From NCBI RefSeq assembly GCF_014202975.1, contig NZ_JACHHZ010000003.1:62001-126000 (forward strand): a stretch of DNA of 64,000 bases, written 5' to 3'. A program made the translations under genes and the position numbers. The number at the start of each line of letters is the position of its first letter. The first letter of the stretch is position 1. Positions 44,052 through 53,876 of this stretch are shown here, one piece after another. The notes beneath the pieces are model-generated. The model saw only the letters and a list, made by a program, of their open reading frames with translations, was not told the origin of the DNA and did no database searches. The DNA is from Povalibacter uvarum (GTDB lineage Bacteria > Pseudomonadota > Gammaproteobacteria > Steroidobacterales > Steroidobacteraceae).

Positions 44052-46298
44052 ATGGGGTTGATCAGGTTCCCGCGTGCTGTTGTGGGAGGGTTGCTTGCGC
44101 TGACGTTCAGCGTCACAGCAGCGGGCGCCGGGCAGGAGCGGATCGGGCTCGTGCTCGGCGGCGGCGGTGCCCGGGGCGGGGCGCACATCGGGGTGCTGAA
44201 AGTGCTCGAGCGCGAACGCATTCCCATTCACGCGATCGCCGGGACGAGCGTGGGATCGATCATCGGTGGGCTGTACGCGGCGGGGTACTCCCCGGAAGAG
44301 ATCGAGGTGATCATCCGCTCGATCGACTGGATCGACATCTTCCACGACAACACCGATCGTCGGGACGAGCCGATGCGCCAGAAGGAAACCGATCTCGGCC
44401 GGCTCGCAAACCTGGAAATCGGGCTGGCCGAAGATGGCAGCCTCACTATCCCCACCACGCTCATTCGCGGCCAGAAGCTTGGGTTGCTGCTGCGGCGCAT
44501 GTTCCTTGGCCGGGCCAACATCAGCACGTTCGACCAGCTGCCGATTCCGTTTCGTTGTGTTGCCACGGACATCGGCGTCGTCAAACCGGTAGTGTTCGAT
44601 TCTGGCGATCTCGCGCTCGCGATACGGGCGAGCATGGCGGTGCCAGGTGCGTTCGCGCCAGTGAAGCACGACGGCAAAGTGCTGGTGGACGGCGGCGTCG
44701 TCGACAATGTGCCGATCGATGTCGCGCGCCAGATGGGGGTCGATCGCCTGATCGTCGTCGACGTAGGACAGCCGCTCGCGCCAGCCGAAACGGTGCATTC
44801 GGGCTTCAGCATCATGCTGCAGATGATCAGCGGAATGATGCGTGACCGCACCGATGAGCGGCTCGCGACGTTGAACGAGGACGACATATTCATCCGCCCG
44901 ACGCTTCACGGCATCACCACTGCCAGCTTCCCGCGTGCTGCCGACGGCATCGATCCGGGCGAGCAGGCTGCGCTTGCGGTCGTCGAGAAGTTGCGGTCGT
45001 TCTCCGTGTCGGAGGATGAGTACCGGGCGTGGCAGAAGACACAACGATACGAATACCCCTCGCATCCAGAAATTTCGTATGTGCACGTGGATGCCAGCCA
45101 GAGTCGCACGTCGGAGTTCGTGCACGATCGGATCAGCCAGCAGCCGGGCGAGAAGTTCGACCCGGACAGGGTCGAAAGCGACATTCGCGGCGCCTACGGC
45201 CGCGGAACGTACGATTCGATTTCGTATCACCTCTCGACGAACGAACAAGGTCAGACCGGCCTCGAGGTGCTGCCGGTGGATTCCGCGCTCGGTCGCACCG
45301 TGTTCCGGCTCGGGCTGCAGATCAGCGATGACTTCGAAGGCAATGACGACTACCAGCTGAACATCGAGAGTCGCGTGACGAGCCTGAATGAAAAGGGTGC
45401 GGAATGGCGGACTTTCGTCGGCCTCGGTCGAGTCACCGCGGCAGAGACGGATTTCTACCTGCCGTTCTCCGAGCGTGGCAACTGGTTCTTCTCGCCGCTC
45501 GCTGCGTACTACGCGCTCAATCAGCCTGTTATCGCCGACGATGGCTCGTTCAGCGAGGACCTGGCGCTCGCGCAGTATCGAGTCGAGAGCTGGTACGGAG
45601 AGCTCCGGATCGGTCGCGACTTTGGTGATCGCTTGCGGATTTCCGCCGCGGCATTGCGTGGCCAGGATCATGCTGATCTGACGATCGGCCTGCCCAACAT
45701 ATTTCCCACAACTGACCTCGCCGACGTCGGAGGATTCAACGCGACGATTCTCTGGGACAGCCTGGACAACGTGAGATTTCCGAGACGTGGCATGCGGGCC
45801 GAAGTCAGCTACACGTCGTATGACACGCACATGGGATCGGACGAAGACGGCAACCTGCTGCGCGTGAGCATCGACAAGGCACTCAGCTTCGGACGCAACA
45901 CATTCCTGCTCGGCGGCCGCGCTTCATTGGCGAAGGATTCGGTCGATGCACAGCAGTCGGGCGCGACGCTGGGCGGACTCACTTATCTGTCGGGCCTGCG
46001 CGATCGCCAGCTCTTCGGCGATCAGATGCTGCTGGTGAGGTCGATCTACTATCACCGACTGACGCAGCAGGGCCTGCTCTTCGACGTCCCGATGTATCTC
46101 GCGGGCAGCGTCGAAGGCGGCAATGTGTGGGAAGACTATGATGATGTGTCGTTCAACGACCTGATCGGCGCCGCCAGCATTTTCTTCGGCATCGACCTGC
46201 CGATCGGCCCGCTGCAGCTCGGCTACGGCCAGACGTTCGACGGCCGCAGCGCGATCTACCTGACGTTCGGGTCGCTGGTGTTGCCGGACTATAGATGA
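44052..46298 (+). CDS. Patatin-like phospholipase autotransporter (type Vd, PlpD-like)
   Basis: This 748-residue exported protein has a signal peptide (MGLIRFPRAVVGGLLALTFSVTAAGAG). An N-terminal patatin lipase domain (about 28-330) has GGGGARGGAHIG as the oxyanion loop, nucleophile S66 in GTSVGS and catalytic D213 in VDGGVVDN. One POTRA-like domain follows (about 338-410), then a 16-strand Omp85-type barrel (about 413-748) ending in LVLPDYR. This lipase-POTRA-barrel order is that of type Vd autotransporters. The ATG at 44052 with GGGAGG upstream was preferred to GTG 44037. It is convergent with the TamB-TamA fusion gene (14 bases apart), another Omp85-superfamily protein. The role may be lipid hydrolysis at the cell surface. 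Confidence 0.93.
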   Translation: MGLIRFPRAVVGGLLALTFSVTAAGAGQERIGLVLGGGGARGGAHIGVLKVLERERIPIHAIAGTSVGSIIGGLYAAGYSPEEIEVIIRSIDWIDIFHDNTDRRDEPMRQKETDLGRLANLEIGLAEDGSLTIPTTLIRGQKLGLLLRRMFLGRANISTFDQLPIPFRCVATDIGVVKPVVFDSGDLALAIRASMAVPGAFAPVKHDGKVLVDGGVVDNVPIDVARQMGVDRLIVVDVGQPLAPAETVHSGFSIMLQMISGMMRDRTDERLATLNEDDIFIRPTLHGITTASFPRAADGIDPGEQAALAVVEKLRSFSVSEDEYRAWQKTQRYEYPSHPEISYVHVDASQSRTSEFVHDRISQQPGEKFDPDRVESDIRGAYGRGTYDSISYHLSTNEQGQTGLEVLPVDSALGRTVFRLGLQISDDFEGNDDYQLNIESRVTSLNEKGAEWRTFVGLGRVTAAETDFYLPFSERGNWFFSPLAAYYALNQPVIADDGSFSEDLALAQYRVESWYGELRIGRDFGDRLRISAAALRGQDHADLTIGLPNIFPTTDLADVGGFNATILWDSLDNVRFPRRGMRAEVSYTSYDTHMGSDEDGNLLRVSIDKALSFGRNTFLLGGRASLAKDSVDAQQSGATLGGLTYLSGLRDRQLFGDQMLLVRSIYYHRLTQQGLLFDVPMYLAGSVEGGNVWEDYDDVSFNDLIGAASIFFGIDLPIGPLQLGYGQTFDGRSAIYLTFGSLVLPDYR

Positions 46299-46312
46299 CC
46301 AGCCGGCTGTTC

Positions 46313-49300
46313 TCAGAACATCTGCCCCACCGAAAAATGCACATGCACCTTCTCATCCCCGAAACCGGTCGTCAGCGGATAGCCGAAATCGAGTCGCAGC
46401 GGCGCCAGTGGCGTGCGAATGCGAAGGCCAATGCCCGCGCCCACTGCGAGATCGTTGAAGGCGATGTCTTCGAAACGTGCGAACGTGTTGCCGGCATCGA
46501 CGAACGCGACACCGCTGACCGGCCCCCAGATCGGGAACCGGGCTTCGGTATTGAGCACGACGAGCTGAGTTCCACCGAGCTCGAGCTCTCCGACGCTCAC
46601 CGCGGAGAGCGAGCCTTCGGAGTAGCCGCGAACCGAATTCGTGCCGCCAGCCGTGAAGAACAGATCGATTGCCGAAAGCGGCGCCGTGCCCGAATAGCCG
46701 TGGACGGTACCGAATCGGGTGCCGGCCGCGAACGTCACCGGTCCCCATGAGAAGAGCTGCGATTGCCGCCACAGAAACCGGTAGTAGCCGAGATCGGATC
46801 CCAGCCACTCCGTGCCCAGCTGAAGACTCAAGCTGCTGTACCAGCCGCGCGTTGCGTCGAACGCACTGTCGCGATGATCGATGATCGCGGCGATCGACGG
46901 GCCGGCGAGGTTGCCCGAGGTATTCAACTCGGTGGTGCCGTCGGAAAAGTGCACGTCGTCGTAGTTGTAGTCATACGCCCAGGTGAGCTCGATGTTCGGT
47001 GTCCACTGCCAGCGCTGTTCGATGGAGAAGTCGTGTTGAAGATGATCGAGCGTAATGCCTTGCGAATGCGCGCTCTCATCGCGACCGCTGAGATAGATGC
47101 TGGTGCGAATGGGCCAGCCGAACGAGCGGGGAGCGGAGAACAGCGCTGACAACGCACCGAGATCGGGTGTCCATTGGCCACCCAGGCTCGCTTCCATCGC
47201 GCGACCCAGGAAGTTCCGATCGGTCAGGTCCGCCGACACACCATAGGACAAGGTGTCGTCGCTGACGCCGGCGATTTCCGCGCCGGTGGACACTTCGAGA
47301 CCGTATCTGAACTGGTATCGGCGCGGCTCTTCAGTGCGCACCCACGCAAGCACGGATTGCTGGTTGCCTGCGTGATCGACGCTCGACGGTTCGAAGTCGA
47401 CGCTGACCTGCCGGAACGAGCCGATGTCGTACAGGTTCTGCCGCGTCTTCTCCAGGGCATCCTGTCCGGCGATATCACCCGCTTTCAGAGTCACCGCCTG
47501 CGTCACGAGCTTCGACGATGTGGTCTCCGCGCCGACGATGCGGACATCCTCGATGACCTGCTGCGCACCTTCTTTGACGATGACGTTGAGTGCGACCCGC
47601 GAGTTCGGCTTGTCGTGTGCCGTCTTTATATCGACAGTCGCGTCGCGATAGCCCAGCCGCATGTAGTAGCGCTTGAGCCGTTGACGGCCTTCGTTCACGG
47701 CGGCCGAACCAAACGGAGCACCGACTGGAAGATTCAGCGCCGCCAATGCGGCGTCGCGGCGTGCTGGATCGGCTCCCTTGATTTCAACCCTAGACACGAG
47801 CGTCTGCGGGCCTTCCACGATTTCGATCGGCAATACGGCCGAACTGCCGTCGAAAGTCGGTTTGCCCGCTTTCACTTTCGTATCGAGATACCCGAGTCGT
47901 GCGTATCGGCCTCGCACGATTCGCAACACCGAGTCGGGATCGACCCAGACGCTCGTCGGACCGGTCTGCGTGTCGGCGAGCGCATTCAGATCGGCGCTGG
48001 AAACGGCCTCGTTGCCTTGCCAGTTCAGCCGCAGCTTCGAGGTCTGCGGTCCTCTCTCGATGCGGACGATGGCCTTGGCGAGATCGGGAGTGTCGGAAAC
48101 GATTTCGACGTCCACCTTCGCCTGAAGGTAGTTGCGCTCGGCGAACTGCTGGCGTGCTGTTCGCGCGAACTGGTCTTTCAGGATCTGCGCGACCGGAATA
48201 CTGCGCCACACGTTGTTCATGGCTTCCATGCCGGCCTTCGGCAGCTTGTCCGCCGGGAACTCCAGCACCGTCAGTGGACCGCGCTGGATCTGGTAGTCGA
48301 GGGCGACATTCGACGCACCATCGCCCGCGACGGTTTCCTTCCGCGTGGGAATGATGCGAACGCGCTGGTAGCTGCGATCGCGATAGAACGTTTCGAGATG
48401 CGAACGATCCTCGGTCCAGCGCCGGACGTCGAATGTGCTGCCGGATTTCAGCTTCAGGCCGCGGCTCAGTTCTTCGACGGGAAAGCCGGGAGTGCCGCCG
48501 AACGTGACGTCACTGACCTTGCGTTGCCGTGTCGAGGTTCGTGACGCCGTCGCCGTCGGCGCCCGTCCGCCAGGACCGAACAGAACCGTGCGCCGGAATT
48601 CGAGGCTGCGTTCCGTGTCTTCGACCGAGGCCGCGCGGAACTGATAGTTGGGCCACGGCTTCCAGTCGAGCACCCACGTCAGTGCGCCGGTCTCGAGATT
48701 GTCGGAAAGGATCAGGGTGAATGTGCGCCCGAGCGATTTCGAGACCGTGACATGCTGCGCGGAGTCCAGGTTCTTGGAAACGAGATCGAGGTCCGCCGTG
48801 CCGATGCTCACTGAGTCGAGGCCGACGAACTTGCCCGCGAAGCCGAGGATGTCGTTGGATGCTGCCGCGAGCGCGAATTGATTGGAGTCTTCGACACCAC
48901 CCCGCGTCGATTCCACCGAACCCGTGACGATCAGCGATTTCAGGTCCCGTTCGCTGAGCGGCGGCGATGAGCTGTAGGACGTCTCGATCCGGCCGGCCGT
49001 ACCGCTGATGCGCAACGTCACGTCGTACTTGTCGATCTTGGTTTCGCCTATGACATCGAGCGTCGGCTGCAGACCCTCCGCGGGCGAGAAGTGCAGGGAG
49101 CTGGCGCGCAATTCGTACGAGCGGCCGCCCAGGCGAATGCGTCCGCCATCGAGCGTATCGATTCGCCCTGTCAGCGCTGGCGCCTCGATCGTGCCGACGA
49201 GGCGCAGATCGGGAATCAGCTCGATATCGCCAGCGCTGTTGTCGATGACGACCGGATCGGTCGTCTGGACGCCGACGTCCAGTCGCGTGGCTGCGAACCA

Positions 49301-52300
49301 TTCGGGCAGGGTGGATTCGTCGGAGTAGTCTTCGGTGGTGAGCGCGTCGACCATTTCGAGGATGCGCGTGATCGGCTCGGTGTAGCGATTCGCGGTGATC
49401 GTCGCATTGCCGGCAATGGTCGATACGCCGTCGACTGGCTGCCAGACCAGGGAGGTCGAGGTCTGGCTGTAGAGTCCGCGCGGATAGTCGAGCATCACAT
49501 CCTGTGCATCGAGACTGATGCGCCCTTTGGGTGTCTGGCTGGACAGATCGATGCGGCCGTCGATCTTCACTGCACCGCCGTTGAGGTTTCCCGCGAGCTG
49601 ATCGATCTCCAGGTTCCGGTCGCCCAGGCGCAAATGTCCGGACCAATCGGACAGCATCAGCCGCGATTCGGGAATCGCCCAGTCGGCATCGTCGAGAGCG
49701 ATGTTGGCCGTCAGGCGCGGATCGGCTGCAGAACCATTGAGCGCGACGCGGCCCGAGACGCGGCCGGTCATTCCGCGGCTCGCGATCGCCTCGAGCAGAC
49801 TGAGATCCGCCTGCAGATCCAGCGTCAGATCGTGAGTGCCGTCCGGCGTGAGTGCGACGCGGCCGTGACCAGTGACTTCGTTGCCGGTGCCTTGCCATCG
49901 AAGCTGTTGCAGTGTCGCTTCGCCACCGGCGATTCGCACGATGGTCGGTTCCGCCTGCACGAGTTCTTCGCTGCGACTCGCGATGCGACCGCTCTCGATC
50001 CGGACTTCTCCCTGCAGCGCCTGCAGTGACGGCTGCAATGCAACGAGATGCGCCGCCACGTCCACGTTGGCGCTCGAACGAACCTGCTCTTTGGTCTCGT
50101 CGTCGGAAGCGGGCGCCCATGCGAGAGCGGCTCTGGCGTCGAGCGTTGCGGGTTCGTTCGAACCGTCCGCGACGAACTTCCAGCCTGCCGGCAACCAGTC
50201 GTTCGCCCAGCTCAGAGGAATGCGGCCCGTGGCATGAGCTTCGCCATCGTTCGTCGTACCGCGAAATTCCGTGATCGCGGCGCGCGATCCAGTGAAGTCC
50301 ACTCGCAACTCTGCGTCTCTCAGGAGGGCGGCATCTTTGTGCGAGATTGCCAGCTCGGGCGCCGACAGGTTGCCTCGCAAGGCCAGTCCGGACGACGATC
50401 GCTGCAATTGCATTGCGCTCGAGATGCGGCCATCGACAGTGAATGGATCGTGCCCTTGCGCGGCCGAGGCGATGGGTCGCAGCGATGCAAGATCACCCTC
50501 GAGCGTCAGCGATGCATGGCCGTCCGGCTTGCGTAGCCCGAAATCGGCGGACATGCGCATTGCGACGTCACCGATCTTCGCGGTCGCCTCGTCCAGTTGC
50601 AGCCGTGCGTTGTCGAGCCGCGCACGAAGCGGCGATTCGACATGGATCGGAACGCCTTCCAGCGATGCATCCGACAGCGAAGCCTCGACGCCTACGGATG
50701 TCGCAAGAAGGTCGTCGGCCGCGCCACGGAATGAGATGTCACCGTCGACCTGACCGGCGACGTCAGCAGGCACACCGGCCGCAGCGAGCATCCCGGCGAT
50801 CGACGCTCTCCGGACCCGGCCCTGGCCATTGAACGCGTAGGGTTCGCGCGTTGCGATCTGGCCATCGACATTCAATCCAAAGGTGGACTCGCGCAGGTGA
50901 AGGTTCACGATGCGATCCGACAGGTCGACGTTCGCATGCAGCGGGCCGACTCGCTGACTGCGCAGCTCGGCGCTGCTGATCGTCAGTGATGCGATTCCTT
51001 TCGGGCGATCGAGCGTGCCATCGATATCGATGCGCAGCGACGTGTCGTTGATCCGCGCGACGCCACCGTCGTCCGCGACCCAGCGAGCCGTGAGGTTCTC
51101 TCCCGAGCCCCGGAGCGACAGTTCCTTCGAGGCGAACGTGTACCGAGCGGATGCGTCGAGGCGACCTCCCTGCGGCTGCACGAGCTGCAATCGCTCGACA
51201 TCGATGCTCTCTTTCGAGAAGCGGGCGTCGAAAGATGCGTTTCCGATGGGGTTACCGTCGAAGGCGAGTCGCTGTCCCCGCATCGCAATGCGGCCCTTGG
51301 GCGCCGCGATGGGTCCGGCCCAGCTCGCTGATGCAATCAGGTCACCTTGCACGCCAGCCTGTTTCGCAGCGGACAGCGCGGAGTTCAGTCGAAGCGTGCC
51401 GGTTGACGTTGCATCGCCCAGATTCGCGGCGAACTGTGCTTCCAGATCGGCGTTTGGCCACGGGTCGACCCGCAGCCCCGGGGCTTTGAGGTGGCCGTCG
51501 ATCTGCAACGCACCGAGCGTTCCGTTCAGCGTTCCCTCGAGCCTGGCGGTGCCGGACGTTGTCGAGGCATCGACAGGATCGAGCGGAATGCCCCAGGCCT
51601 GAATTCGCTCGAGGGCTGCCCCAACATCCGTAACGTTCAACGCCACTCGCCCGTGAACCGGAGCGTCGCGCCACGCATTGGCCTCCGCGCCGAGAGCCTT
51701 CATTCCGAGTTCTGCCGTGAGCTTCGCGTTCCAGGCACTCTCGCTGCTCGCCGTCAGCGCGATATCTGTCAGCGAGCCTCGCGGCACGGCATCGATGTCG
51801 ATGTCGACGACTTCGCCTGCTGCACCGGCTGCGGCGTCCAGCCGCAGGTGTATTTGCGGCGGCTCTCCCGCAGTGGCCGCTGTCCATCGAAGCTCTGCTG
51901 TTCCGGTGCTCGGCAACGGGCGGCGTTCGCCGTGCGTTGCGATGAGCTGTCGAAGATCCAGCGTCTTCCATTCGGTACTGACGCGGCTCGTTGCGCCCGT
52001 ATCGATTGACCCGGTCGCCTGCAACTCGCCTCCTGCGATTCGTACCCGCAGGCGTTCCACCTCAACCGTTCCCGAATGCCATGCGCCGGCGAGTTCCGCC
52101 TCGCTCGCCGCGTAATGCGCCCATGTGAGATCGCGACCGGACCCATGGAGCTCGGCAGCGGGGTCGACGAGCGCACCGCGCACCCGGCCAGATAGTGTCA
52201 GCACGCCGGCCAGCGGTTCAGGTGTCTTATCTGTCCTCCAGGTCGCAAGATCGCTCGTCCCCTCGAGGCGCAGATCGAGTTCGGGATGATCGCCTGCGAC

Positions 52301-53029
52301 TTCGGCGAAGCCGTTGCCGGTCAGATGAGTCCCCGCGCCGATGGCGCGAAACTGGGCGATCGAAAGCTTCGTACCATCGAATGTCAGGTCGGCTTCGACG
52401 GACGTCAGATCCTGGCGCAGAGTCTCGAGATCGACGACCAAGCCACCCCGCGCTTCGATTCGTCCGGTGGCTTCCCGGCCGCCTTCGTGCGCTGTCACAG
52501 CGAGCCGGACGCCTCGTACCTCGTAGCGATGAGACTCGCGTTCGATGACAACGTCGAGCCCTTCGATATCGAGCGTGGGAATCCAGAGATCGCCTTTCTC
52601 ATCCGCGCTCTCCCCGAACCTGGGGAGGTTGGTCGACCCGTTGCGTTCGTGAATCGAAAGCGTCGGTAGTCGCAGCGCGACCTCGCGAATGCGCACTTCG
52701 CCGAGAAGGATCTGAGGGCCCAGGCCGACAGAGACGCGTTCAGTGCTGAAGAAGGGCTCGTCGGGCGTAGCAACACCGGCGATGGAGAGGTTTTCCAGAG
52801 TCCCTGACAACGTAAGCACGTTGTATGTCAGAGCGCTGGCTCGCAGTATCAGGCCATGGGCGCGCGCGATGTCGACGATCTGCGCGAGAACATATGCACG
52901 CATCGGCGGAAGGTGCGCGATGGCGAGTGTTGCCAGAAGGATCGCGCCGATCCCGAGCACGACCCAGCCGACGGTTCGCCGCACAGGTCGCGGCGATCGC
53001 GGCAGAGGATCGCGATCGACTCCCTTCAT
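46313..53029 (-). CDS. Giant TamB-TamA fusion: AsmA/TamB-like translocation protein joined to Omp85 barrel
   Basis: A single 2238-residue ORF. Residues about 19-42 form one inner-membrane anchor (TVGWVVLGIGAILLATLAIA). A body of about 1,400 residues of short amphipathic beta strands follows, typical of TamB beta-taco proteins, closing with the DUF490 end at about 1150-1480 (YSSSPPLSERDLKSLIVTG, VSIGTADLDLVSK). After a short Ser/Thr/Arg linker (about 1480-1500) come POTRA domains (about 1505-1900, starting VTFGGTPGFPVEELSRGL) and an Omp85 barrel (about 1905-2238) with the lid motif SVRGYSEG and a C-terminal Phe. In most proteobacteria TamA and TamB are separate partners that move lipids and proteins between membranes. 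Here one chain would span inner membrane, periplasm and outer membrane. Confidence 0.93.
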   Translation of the reverse strand: MKGVDRDPLPRSPRPVRRTVGWVVLGIGAILLATLAIAHLPPMRAYVLAQIVDIARAHGLILRASALTYNVLTLSGTLENLSIAGVATPDEPFFSTERVSVGLGPQILLGEVRIREVALRLPTLSIHERNGSTNLPRFGESADEKGDLWIPTLDIEGLDVVIERESHRYEVRGVRLAVTAHEGGREATGRIEARGGLVVDLETLRQDLTSVEADLTFDGTKLSIAQFRAIGAGTHLTGNGFAEVAGDHPELDLRLEGTSDLATWRTDKTPEPLAGVLTLSGRVRGALVDPAAELHGSGRDLTWAHYAASEAELAGAWHSGTVEVERLRVRIAGGELQATGSIDTGATSRVSTEWKTLDLRQLIATHGERRPLPSTGTAELRWTAATAGEPPQIHLRLDAAAGAAGEVVDIDIDAVPRGSLTDIALTASSESAWNAKLTAELGMKALGAEANAWRDAPVHGRVALNVTDVGAALERIQAWGIPLDPVDASTTSGTARLEGTLNGTLGALQIDGHLKAPGLRVDPWPNADLEAQFAANLGDATSTGTLRLNSALSAAKQAGVQGDLIASASWAGPIAAPKGRIAMRGQRLAFDGNPIGNASFDARFSKESIDVERLQLVQPQGGRLDASARYTFASKELSLRGSGENLTARWVADDGGVARINDTSLRIDIDGTLDRPKGIASLTISSAELRSQRVGPLHANVDLSDRIVNLHLRESTFGLNVDGQIATREPYAFNGQGRVRRASIAGMLAAAGVPADVAGQVDGDISFRGAADDLLATSVGVEASLSDASLEGVPIHVESPLRARLDNARLQLDEATAKIGDVAMRMSADFGLRKPDGHASLTLEGDLASLRPIASAAQGHDPFTVDGRISSAMQLQRSSSGLALRGNLSAPELAISHKDAALLRDAELRVDFTGSRAAITEFRGTTNDGEAHATGRIPLSWANDWLPAGWKFVADGSNEPATLDARAALAWAPASDDETKEQVRSSANVDVAAHLVALQPSLQALQGEVRIESGRIASRSEELVQAEPTIVRIAGGEATLQQLRWQGTGNEVTGHGRVALTPDGTHDLTLDLQADLSLLEAIASRGMTGRVSGRVALNGSAADPRLTANIALDDADWAIPESRLMLSDWSGHLRLGDRNLEIDQLAGNLNGGAVKIDGRIDLSSQTPKGRISLDAQDVMLDYPRGLYSQTSTSLVWQPVDGVSTIAGNATITANRYTEPITRILEMVDALTTEDYSDESTLPEWFAATRLDVGVQTTDPVVIDNSAGDIELIPDLRLVGTIEAPALTGRIDTLDGGRIRLGGRSYELRASSLHFSPAEGLQPTLDVIGETKIDKYDVTLRISGTAGRIETSYSSSPPLSERDLKSLIVTGSVESTRGGVEDSNQFALAAASNDILGFAGKFVGLDSVSIGTADLDLVSKNLDSAQHVTVSKSLGRTFTLILSDNLETGALTWVLDWKPWPNYQFRAASVEDTERSLEFRRTVLFGPGGRAPTATASRTSTRQRKVSDVTFGGTPGFPVEELSRGLKLKSGSTFDVRRWTEDRSHLETFYRDRSYQRVRIIPTRKETVAGDGASNVALDYQIQRGPLTVLEFPADKLPKAGMEAMNNVWRSIPVAQILKDQFARTARQQFAERNYLQAKVDVEIVSDTPDLAKAIVRIERGPQTSKLRLNWQGNEAVSSADLNALADTQTGPTSVWVDPDSVLRIVRGRYARLGYLDTKVKAGKPTFDGSSAVLPIEIVEGPQTLVSRVEIKGADPARRDAALAALNLPVGAPFGSAAVNEGRQRLKRYYMRLGYRDATVDIKTAHDKPNSRVALNVIVKEGAQQVIEDVRIVGAETTSSKLVTQAVTLKAGDIAGQDALEKTRQNLYDIGSFRQVSVDFEPSSVDHAGNQQSVLAWVRTEEPRRYQFRYGLEVSTGAEIAGVSDDTLSYGVSADLTDRNFLGRAMEASLGGQWTPDLGALSALFSAPRSFGWPIRTSIYLSGRDESAHSQGITLDHLQHDFSIEQRWQWTPNIELTWAYDYNYDDVHFSDGTTELNTSGNLAGPSIAAIIDHRDSAFDATRGWYSSLSLQLGTEWLGSDLGYYRFLWRQSQLFSWGPVTFAAGTRFGTVHGYSGTAPLSAIDLFFTAGGTNSVRGYSEGSLSAVSVGELELGGTQLVVLNTEARFPIWGPVSGVAFVDAGNTFARFEDIAFNDLAVGAGIGLRIRTPLAPLRLDFGYPLTTGFGDEKVHVHFSVGQMF

Positions 53030-53220
53030 GACTTCGGTCCGCTGAACGATGAGCGGTGGAACTGTTGTCTTATGGGCCAGCCGCCAGCTGAACGGAGGCC
53101 TCTCGATCAGTCATATACCGCGTGCGCGGGCCGTGCGCCATTCGCAACGCCCGTGCGGTCGAACTGACTATTCTTCCAGCCCTTCGAGCGGGCGCCGGAG
53201 GGCGATCTGGCGCCCAAGGT

Positions 53221-53240
53221 CTTGCCCGGTCTTGCCCGGG
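53221..53240. repeat. Tandem 10-bp direct repeat
   Basis: CTTGCCCGGT is followed directly by CTTGCCCGGG in the 233-base gap between the TamB-TamA start and the small lipoprotein gene. No function is apparent. Confidence 0.4.
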
Positions 53241-53262
53241 GTCCTGGTCTTATCGATTCAGG

Positions 53263-53496
53263 CTAGTTGTTTGGGGCAGTGTTTTCTGCCTCTTCCCGGT
53301 TCATGCGGGCGAGCCGCTGTTCAGCCTGGCGCGCCGCCTTCATCTCATCCGGAGATCGCTTTTCGGTCGGTGCGAATGAGTACACGCCCACCGCGCCGAT
53401 CGGAGTAATCAGTGCTTTGGTGCTCGGGGTGCTCACACATCCACCGAGCGCGACAGCAGCGGCAAGGAAAATGAAAGTGTGTCGTAGCGACTTCAT
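53263..53496 (-). CDS. Small lipoprotein
   Basis: A 77-residue protein with a lipoprotein signal: positive MKSLRHTF, a hydrophobic core, and the lipobox LGGC with Cys at residue 20. The mature part is about 58 residues, polar and partly helical (SPDEMKAARQAEQRLARMN). A GGAG ribosome site lies about 10 bases before the ATG. It should be anchored in the periplasmic leaflet of a membrane. I do not recognise a family. It lies upstream of the TamB-TamA gene on the same strand, 233 bases away, so co-expression is possible but not shown. Confidence 0.75.
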   Translation of the reverse strand: MKSLRHTFIFLAAAVALGGCVSTPSTKALITPIGAVGVYSFAPTEKRSPDEMKAARQAEQRLARMNREEAENTAPNN

Positions 53497-53876
53497 GCAG
53501 GAATATCTCCGTCACGATTTCCTGCTGTGTAAACGCACGAGACCGCCTGGAGGTTGAGTCGAAAGCGTTGCTTTTGCGCCGCGCTTCGCTCATCGGCGAC
53601 GTCCATCGATCGACCACCTGCGTTAAAGAGTTCCCCTCCCGACTGACAAATTCGGTCACGTTGGCGATATTTCGGTGCGGCCGCGCCGCTGCGGTTTAAC
53701 AGTTGTCGTTCACGCATTCAGGGAACCGATGCAATCGCATGAACGGCTTGTGACGGCGCGCACTGTCCGGGATGAACTGTGATGCCGTTCTCGCTGTGCA
53801 TTCCGCGTCGCTGCGTAGAGTGCCGCTCGGCTCGCGATTCGCGAGACGTCTATCAAGAAAGCAAGGAGTGACAGGT
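53497..53876. other. 380-base intergenic region before the bactofilins
   Basis: This is a divergent promoter region between the lipoprotein and bactofilin genes. I see no convincing gene. It holds a short palindrome at 53831-53845. An isolated TGTAAACG half-site near 53528 lacks its second half. Confidence 0.5.
53831..53845. promoter_or_regulatory. Perfect palindrome CTCGCGATTCGCGAG before bactofilin genes
   Basis: Seven-base arms CTCGCGA/TCGCGAG around a single T, 31 bp upstream of the first bactofilin start. It could be a protein-binding site or an mRNA hairpin; the role is unproven. Confidence 0.3.

Noticed and set aside
53526-53539. TGTAAACG half-site considered as another LacI operator
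   Set aside because: The second half (CACGAG) does not match and the neighbouring genes are unrelated to sugar use.
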